Shown: positions 24,121-28,985 of the stretch, piece after piece | Numbering within the stretch: the first letter of the stretch is position 1 | How the letters are laid out: every line of letters begins with the position of its first letter | Made by a program: the position numbers and the translations under genes | Notes under the pieces: model-generated | What the model was told of the DNA's origin: nothing | What the model saw: the letters and a program-made list of their open reading frames with translations, nothing else | The model's database searches: none | NCBI GenBank assembly: GCA_002430925.1 | Contig: DJDD01000033.1 | Span: 1 to 28,985, forward strand | Direction of reading: 5' to 3' | From: Flavobacteriales bacterium UBA5933 | GTDB lineage: Bacteria; Bacteroidota; Bacteroidia; Flavobacteriales; Weeksellaceae | DNA: 28,985 bases

Positions 24121-24185
24121 AAAGGTTAAAAAAGGTTTTTATTTGTTTCTTATTTGTTTTTTTTTATTATTTTTGATTTCGAAAT
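24121..24185. promoter_or_regulatory. Candidate GlpR operator sites
   Basis: Two sites flank the glpD promoter. AAAGGTT occurs twice one helical turn apart (24121-24127 and 24131-24137), upstream of its -33 box. A perfect 10-bp palindrome ATTTCGAAAT (24176-24185) sits directly after its -7 box at the predicted transcription start. A repressor bound at the palindrome would block initiation. Assignment to GlpR is inferred from position; the sequence only partly resembles the E. coli GlpR site (TTCG/CGAA core). Confidence 0.45.
24143..24175 (+). promoter_or_regulatory. Promoter of the glpDKF operon
   Basis: TTG (24143-24145), a 22-nt spacer and TATTTTTG (24168-24175) match the Bacteroidota consensus. 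The predicted leader to the glpD ATG is about 14 nt. Confidence 0.6.
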
Positions 24186-24194
24186 GTTTTTATT

Positions 24195-25754
24195 ATGAAA
24201 AGAAGCTCTTTATTAAAACAACTAACATCGAATAAAAATTGGGATGTTATTATTATTGGTGGAGGTGCCACTGGTCTTGGATGTGCAATGGATGCAGCAA
24301 CCAGAGGTTACAAAACTTTATTAGTTGAACAGGCTGATTTTGCCAAAGGAACATCAAGTAAAGCAACAAAGCTTTTACATGGTGGAGTTCGTTATATGGC
24401 ACAGGGTGATATTGGTTTAGTAAAAGAGGCTTGTCATGAAAGAGGTTTATTATTAAAAAATGCACCACATCTTACAAGAAATACTTCTTTTGTAATTCCT
24501 AACTATACATACTTCGATAATATTATGTACACTGTTGGGTTGAAATTTTATGATTTTTTAGCAGGTAAATTAAGTTTAGGAAAATCTAAATATGTAAGTT
24601 CAAAGGAAACTTTAAAAATGCTTTCAACAGTAAAACCAAAAGGTTTGAAAGGAGGAGTAGTTTATCAAGATGGTCAATTTGATGACTCAAGACTTGCTTT
24701 AAATGTAGCTCAAACAGCAATAGAAAATGGAGCTTGCGTTTTAAATTATACAAAAGTTGTAGGTCTTTTAAAAGATGAAAAAGGAAAGCTTTCAGGTGTA
24801 AAAATAAAAACAGATGATACTAATGAAATTTTTGAACTAAATGCTAAGGCTGTCATTAATGCTACAGGAGTTTATGCCGATAATATTTTACAGTTTGATA
24901 AACCGAATTCTCCACACTTAGTTAGACCAAGCCAAGGTGTTCATATAACAATTGATAAAAAATTCTTACCAGGAGAAAATGCATTAATGATACCTAAAAC
25001 AAGCGATGGACGTGTTTTATTTGCTGTTCCGTGGTATGATAAATTAATCTTAGGAACTACCGATACACTTAGAGATCATGCTGAATTAGAACCAAGAGCT
25101 TTAGATGAAGAAATAGATTTTATTTTGACTACAGCTCAACAATATTTAGTAGGTAAACCAACTAAAAATGATGTGCAAGCAATTTTTGCAGGTTTGCGTC
25201 CTTTAGCTGCTCCGCAAGGAGAAGGCAAAAATACGAAAGAAATTTCTCGTAGCCATAAAATATTAGTTTCTGATAGTGGTTTAGTAACAATTATTGGAGG
25301 AAAATGGACAACATTTAGAAGAATGGGACAAGATACAATTGATAAAATTATTGAATTAAATAAGGTTCCATCTGCAAATTGTAAAACAGAGCAATTAAAA
25401 ATACATGGTTATGAAGAAAATGTTGATTTTGAGAAAGATTTACATTTTTATGGATCAGATAGATCAGAGATATTGAAATTGGAAAAAGAAAACCCTCAGT
25501 ATGCTGAAAAATTATTACCAAAGTATGATTATACATATGCTTGTGTCGTTTTTGCAGTAAGAAACGAATTAGCATATAAGTTAGAGGATGTTTTAGCGCG
25601 TAGACTTCGATTGCTTTTATTAGATGCAAAAGGAGCGGTTGAGGTATCTCATAAAGTAGCAACTGTTATGGCTAAAGAATTAGGTAAAGATGAACAATGG
25701 GTTCAAAATGAAGTAAATGAATTTGCTGAATTAGCAAAAATATATCAATTATAA
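24195..25754 (+). CDS. glpD: Glycerol-3-phosphate dehydrogenase/oxidase, FAD-dependent
   Basis: The enzyme oxidises glycerol-3-phosphate to dihydroxyacetone phosphate and passes electrons through FAD to the membrane quinone pool. It has 519 residues. The FAD-binding dinucleotide fold is at the N-terminus (IIIGGGATGLGCAMDAATRG, GGGATG at 22-27), followed by the family signature SSKATKLLHGGVRYM. Substrate-site residues fall in SQGVHITIDKKF, the IFAGLRPLAAP segment and the second FAD contact IIGGKWTTFRRM. The C-terminal helical DAO_C domain spans about 395-515 (EVSHKVATVMAKELGKDEQW). It is the first gene of the operon and has the regulated promoter. It is close in length to the single-subunit aerobic type; no glpB or glpC partner is present. 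Confidence 0.95.
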   Translation: MKRSSLLKQLTSNKNWDVIIIGGGATGLGCAMDAATRGYKTLLVEQADFAKGTSSKATKLLHGGVRYMAQGDIGLVKEACHERGLLLKNAPHLTRNTSFVIPNYTYFDNIMYTVGLKFYDFLAGKLSLGKSKYVSSKETLKMLSTVKPKGLKGGVVYQDGQFDDSRLALNVAQTAIENGACVLNYTKVVGLLKDEKGKLSGVKIKTDDTNEIFELNAKAVINATGVYADNILQFDKPNSPHLVRPSQGVHITIDKKFLPGENALMIPKTSDGRVLFAVPWYDKLILGTTDTLRDHAELEPRALDEEIDFILTTAQQYLVGKPTKNDVQAIFAGLRPLAAPQGEGKNTKEISRSHKILVSDSGLVTIIGGKWTTFRRMGQDTIDKIIELNKVPSANCKTEQLKIHGYEENVDFEKDLHFYGSDRSEILKLEKENPQYAEKLLPKYDYTYACVVFAVRNELAYKLEDVLARRLRLLLLDAKGAVEVSHKVATVMAKELGKDEQWVQNEVNEFAELAKIYQL

Positions 25755-25793
25755 GAAGAAAAAAATAATTCCAAAATAATAAAAACCACAAAA

Positions 25794-27296
25794 ATGGAAA
25801 CACACGAAAAATTTATTCTTGCATTAGACCAAGGAACAACAAGTTCTAGGGCTATTATTTATAACCATGATGGAGAAATTGTTGCAATATCTCAAAAAGA
25901 TTTTCAGCAAATATTTCCTCAACCAGGTTGGGTAGAGCATGACCCAAATGAAATTTGGTATACACAATCTTCTGTAGCTGCAGAATCTGTAGCAAAATCA
26001 GATTTAAATGGAACTAATATTGCTGCTATTGGTATTACAAACCAAAGAGAAACTACAATAGTTTGGGATAGAGAAACTGGAGATCCAGTTTACAATGCAA
26101 TAGTTTGGCAAGATAGACGTACATCAAAATATTGTGATTCTTTAAAAGAAAAAGGATATAAAGATATTATACAAGAAAAAACAGGTCTTGTTATTGATTC
26201 ATATTTTTGTGCAACAAAAATTAAATGGATTTTAGATAATGTTGATGGTGCAAGAGCAAGAGCAGAGCAAGGGAAATTGTGCTTTGGAACTGTAGACAGT
26301 TGGCTTGTGTGGAAATTTACTAGAGGAAAAATGCATATTACAGATGTATCTAATGCTTCAAGAACTCTATTGTATAATATTAATATCATGGATTGGGATG
26401 ATGAATTGTTAGATTTATTTGGTATTCCAAAATCTATGTTGCCTGAAGTAAAAAGCAGTAGTGAAATTTATGGAACAACATCAACAACATTATTTTCAAC
26501 TAAAATTCCAATTTCTGGTATTGCTGGAGATCAGCAAGCTGCATTATTTGGACAAATGTGTGTAGATGAAGGAATGGCTAAAAACACTTATGGAACAGGT
26601 TGTTTCTTATTAATGAATATTGGAGATCAACCTGTATTTTCAAAAAATAATTTATTAACGACAGTTGCTTGGCAAATAGATGGTAAAACAACTTATGCAT
26701 TAGAAGGTTCTGTTTTTGTTGGAGGAGCAGTTATTCAATGGTTGAGAGATGGTCTTAAAATAATTTCATCTGCGCCTGAAAGTGAAAAATTATCTGCATC
26801 TGTAGAAGACAATGGAGGTGTTTATTTTGTTCCAGCTCTTACTGGTCTTGGTGCTCCCTATTGGGATCAATATGCTCGAGGTGCAATTTTTGGAATTACT
26901 CGTGGTACTACACAAGCTCATATTGCAAAAGCAGCTATTCAAGGAATTGCATTTCAAGTTGATGATTTAATCAAGAGTATGAAATCTGATGTTGGTAATG
27001 AAATTAAAGAATTACGTGTAGACGGAGGTGCTTGTGCAAATAATGTATTAATGCAATTTCAAGCTGATTTGATAGAAAATGAAGTTATTCGTCCTAAAGT
27101 TTTAGAAACAACATCTCTTGGTGCTGCTTATTTAGCAGGTTTAGCTATTGGTTATTGGAAAGATATTGATGAGATAAAAGTTCAATGGAAACAAGATAGA
27201 CTATTCAAACCAGAAATGGATTCTGAAAAAAGAAATGAATTATTAAAATTCTGGAATAAGGCTGTAAAAAGAACTCAAAATTGGATTGAAGATTAA
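25794..27296 (+). CDS. glpK: Glycerol kinase
   Basis: GlpK phosphorylates glycerol to glycerol-3-phosphate with ATP in the cytoplasm, trapping glycerol that enters through GlpF. Its 500 residues show FGGY kinase hallmarks throughout: ALDQGTTSSRAIIYNHDGE (ATP phosphate loop), GWVEHDPNEIW, ITNQRETTIVWDRETG (glycerol contacts), FGTVDSWLVWKFT, GIAGDQQAALFGQ with the catalytic-base Asp, YGTGCFLLMN and RVDGGACANNVLMQFQADL. The segment just before GIAGDQQ (YGTTSTTLFSTKIPIS) lacks the His that HPr phosphorylates in many Firmicutes enzymes, so that activation mode is absent. It starts 39 bp after glpD in the same operon. Confidence 0.97.
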   Translation: METHEKFILALDQGTTSSRAIIYNHDGEIVAISQKDFQQIFPQPGWVEHDPNEIWYTQSSVAAESVAKSDLNGTNIAAIGITNQRETTIVWDRETGDPVYNAIVWQDRRTSKYCDSLKEKGYKDIIQEKTGLVIDSYFCATKIKWILDNVDGARARAEQGKLCFGTVDSWLVWKFTRGKMHITDVSNASRTLLYNINIMDWDDELLDLFGIPKSMLPEVKSSSEIYGTTSTTLFSTKIPISGIAGDQQAALFGQMCVDEGMAKNTYGTGCFLLMNIGDQPVFSKNNLLTTVAWQIDGKTTYALEGSVFVGGAVIQWLRDGLKIISSAPESEKLSASVEDNGGVYFVPALTGLGAPYWDQYARGAIFGITRGTTQAHIAKAAIQGIAFQVDDLIKSMKSDVGNEIKELRVDGGACANNVLMQFQADLIENEVIRPKVLETTSLGAAYLAGLAIGYWKDIDEIKVQWKQDRLFKPEMDSEKRNELLKFWNKAVKRTQNWIED

Positions 27297-27308
27297 AATC
27301 AATTAGTT

Positions 27309-28049
27309 ATGAATGAATTTTCAGCTGAATTAATAGGAACTGCTGTCTTAATACTTTTAGGTGGTGGTGTCTGTTCAAACGTTGCTTTGAAAAAGACAAT
27401 AGGTCATGGTTCTGGTTGGATAGTTATTACAACTGGTTGGGCTTTGGCTGTTTTTGCAGGGGTTGTAATTGCAGGCCCTGTAACTGGAGCTCATTTAAAT
27501 CCTGCAGTATCTGTAGGTTTGGCACTAGCAAATAAATTTGAATGGTCTAAAGTGCCATTGTTTGTTCTTGCTCAGTTGTTAGGGGCTATGATTGGAGCTT
27601 TTTTAAATTGGGCGATGTATAAAGATCATTTTGATGCTTCTTCTGATAATCCAGGTTCTCAACTAGGTGTATTTTCTACTGGACCTGCAATTCCAAACAA
27701 TTTTAGAAATGTTCTTTCTGAGATTTTAGGAACATTTGTTCTAGTTTTTTGTGTATTTCATTTTTCTAATGCATCAGGAACATCAGGAACGGATAAAGTA
27801 AAATTAGGCTTAGGATCTGTAGGTGCTATACCTGTAACTTTTATTGTTTGGTCTATAGGTTTATCATTAGGAGGAACAACAGGTTATGCTATAAATCCAG
27901 CTAGAGATTTAGGACCTAGAATTATGCATGCCATATTACCTATGAAAGGTAAAGGCTCTAGTAATTGGGGATATGCATGGATTCCAATTGTTGGACCTTT
28001 ATTAGGAGCTGTTTTAGCTGCTTTGTTATTTTGCTTTTTATCTAGTTAA
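27309..28049 (+). CDS. glpF: Glycerol uptake facilitator (aquaglyceroporin)
   Basis: GlpF is the inner-membrane channel for passive glycerol entry. The 246-residue protein has six membrane helices and two half-helices. The first NPA box is in GAHLNPAVSVG (64-66). The second is in GYAINPARDLGPR (196-198), and its Asp200 after NPAR is the marker that separates glycerol facilitators from water-only aquaporins. It starts 12 bp after glpK and is co-transcribed with glpD and glpK. The N-terminus (MNEFSAELIGTAVLILLGGG) is typical of the family. Confidence 0.95.
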   Translation: MNEFSAELIGTAVLILLGGGVCSNVALKKTIGHGSGWIVITTGWALAVFAGVVIAGPVTGAHLNPAVSVGLALANKFEWSKVPLFVLAQLLGAMIGAFLNWAMYKDHFDASSDNPGSQLGVFSTGPAIPNNFRNVLSEILGTFVLVFCVFHFSNASGTSGTDKVKLGLGSVGAIPVTFIVWSIGLSLGGTTGYAINPARDLGPRIMHAILPMKGKGSSNWGYAWIPIVGPLLGAVLAALLFCFLSS

Positions 28050-28079
28050 TTTAATTATTCATCTTCAAAACCACACAAC

Positions 28080-28913
28080 ATGAATAAAATAACTTCATTC
28101 AAAAATATATTACTAACTTTTGCATTCACAACTCCACTTTTTGTTTTTTCACAGACTTATGATGTTACAGATCTTAAAATGAACGAAAATCAAAAAAATG
28201 AAAGTTCTTTGAATGATGAGTTTCAGCAAGAGTTATCTCCATTTTATTTGCATGGACAATTAAAAACTATGCATTTATGGCGAGGAATTGCTGTAACAAA
28301 TTCTACCGTTTTTGCTATTGATGCAGGAGTAGGAACGAATGATGGAAAACTGAAAGCAGGAGTTTGGGGAGGATATGGAACAACAGGTGAATATCGAGAG
28401 TTTGATTATTATGCCATTTATTCTCCTGTTAAGAATTTAACTTTTGCTCTTTGGGATATCTATAATTATTCTACCAATGCAACTTGGAACAATAAAGATT
28501 TTTTTGAATACAATGCAGATAAAACGGGGCATTTTTTAGACTTGTCTGTTTCTTATACACTTTCTGATAAGGTTCCATTAAATTTATATTGGTCAACTGT
28601 AATTCATGGTAGAGATAGAGGATTGGAAAATGAGAAAAATCTTTATTCTTCTTATGTACAAGCTTCTTATCCAGTCGTAAAAAGTAAAGCAATTAATTTA
28701 GATTTATATGCAGCAGCAGCATTTGCTTTATCTTCTGAAAAAGAAGATAAAGGCAAGAATTTTTATGGACCAAAATCAGGCTTAGCAAACGTAGGTTTTA
28801 TAGTGGGTAAAACACTTAATTTTGGTAGATATCAATTACCTATAACTGCTACTGCTTCTTGGAGTCCAATTAATGATTCGGGCAACATTCAGCTTGCGTT
28901 TAATATTTTTTAA
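28080..28913 (+). CDS. Predicted outer-membrane beta-barrel protein at the end of the glp operon
   Basis: The 277-residue exported protein has a signal peptide (residues 1-25, NILLTFAFTTPLFVFSQ, cleavage after FSQ), a short Asn/Glu-rich linker and alternating beta-strand sequence from about 50 to 277. The last strand ends in Phe (IQLAFNIF), the outer-membrane barrel signal. Strand-like segments such as LKAGVWGGYGT, LDLSVSYTL and LPITATASWSPI suggest roughly 10-12 strands. I do not recognise a named family; it looks like the TorF/'putative porin' type. It begins 30 bp after glpF with no terminator between them and a strong terminator after it, so it belongs to the glycerol operon. A role as outer-membrane pore for glycerol or glycerol-phosphate compounds is inference. 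Confidence 0.75.
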   Translation: MNKITSFKNILLTFAFTTPLFVFSQTYDVTDLKMNENQKNESSLNDEFQQELSPFYLHGQLKTMHLWRGIAVTNSTVFAIDAGVGTNDGKLKAGVWGGYGTTGEYREFDYYAIYSPVKNLTFALWDIYNYSTNATWNNKDFFEYNADKTGHFLDLSVSYTLSDKVPLNLYWSTVIHGRDRGLENEKNLYSSYVQASYPVVKSKAINLDLYAAAAFALSSEKEDKGKNFYGPKSGLANVGFIVGKTLNFGRYQLPITATASWSPINDSGNIQLAFNIF

Positions 28914-28934
28914 TATTAGTATGTGAATACTTAA

Positions 28935-28975
28935 CAAAAAGAGGATGTTCTAATAGAATATCCTCTTTGTTTTTA
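28935..28975 (+). terminator. Rho-independent terminator of the glp operon
   Basis: AAAGAGGATGTTC (28938-28950) pairs with GAATATCCTCTTT (28956-28968), with one G-T wobble, and a T-rich tail follows. It lies 22 bp after the last stop and closes glpD-glpK-glpF and the barrel gene. Confidence 0.88.
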
Positions 28976-28985
28976 TTGTAAATTT

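Noticed and set aside
24253..24468. Minus-strand frame inside glpD
   Set aside because: It is antisense to the conserved FAD-binding region of glpD, with a Leu/His-rich low-complexity product.

Overview
The window is about 29 kb of AT-rich DNA (roughly 30% G+C by eye) from a Bacteroidota chromosome, most probably class Flavobacteriia (Flavobacteriaceae or Weeksellaceae; the genus is not resolved from the sequence). The evidence is the type IX secretion genes porU and porV, the uridine kinase / DivIC-like / methylmalonyl-CoA mutase small-subunit order, an RND pump fused to a TolC-like part, and promoters that fit the Bacteroidota pattern TTG-N19-22-TAnnTTTG. There is no phage, IS element, CRISPR array, tRNA or rRNA. 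Almost all of it is housekeeping or common accessory genome.

Layout. (1) 1-4.5 kb, plus strand: porU (5' end outside the window) and porV, two type IX secretion parts at the outer membrane. (2) 4.7-6.8 kb, plus: an exported M13 zinc metallopeptidase with its own promoter and terminator. (3) 6.8-7.15 kb: a repeat-rich convergent intergenic region. (4) 7.15-13.2 kb, minus: a heavy-metal efflux locus with a small His-rich exported protein, a CzcA-type RND pump continuous with a TolC-like outer-membrane part, and a lipoprotein membrane-fusion adaptor. (5) 13.5-16.0 kb: an aldo/keto reductase and a Tat-exported metallo-beta-lactamase-fold hydrolase on the minus strand, divergent from an HxlR regulator that probably controls them. 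(6) 16.1-18.8 kb, minus: a FUSC-family membrane protein and a DUF1905 protein. (7) 18.8-22.3 kb, minus: udk, a DivIC/FtsB-like protein, a short methylmalonyl-CoA mutase small subunit and a THUMP-like methyltransferase. (8) 22.6-23.2 kb, plus: a DUF4126 membrane protein. (9) 23.3-28.9 kb: a glycerol regulon with a DeoR/GlpR repressor divergent from glpD-glpK-glpF and a final outer-membrane barrel protein. This covers glycerol entry, phosphorylation to glycerol-3-phosphate and oxidation to dihydroxyacetone phosphate.

The least explained signal is non-coding. Two repeat types, each present twice (A at 6879 and 13313; B at 7074 and 15977), look unrelated until A is read on the minus strand. They then share one layout: GGGC at the 5' end, a closing stem, CTTCG, a central T5/A5 hairpin, AAAAAGGAT and an NNGCA end. 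The closing stem differs between A and B by two compensatory base pairs (GCGTT/AACGC versus GCAAT/ATTGC). All copies lie at gene 3' ends, one A and one B form a head-to-head pair, and one A copy carries a further inverted repeat in its loop. I read this as a dispersed structured element, comparable in layout to REP/BIME elements; its function is unknown.
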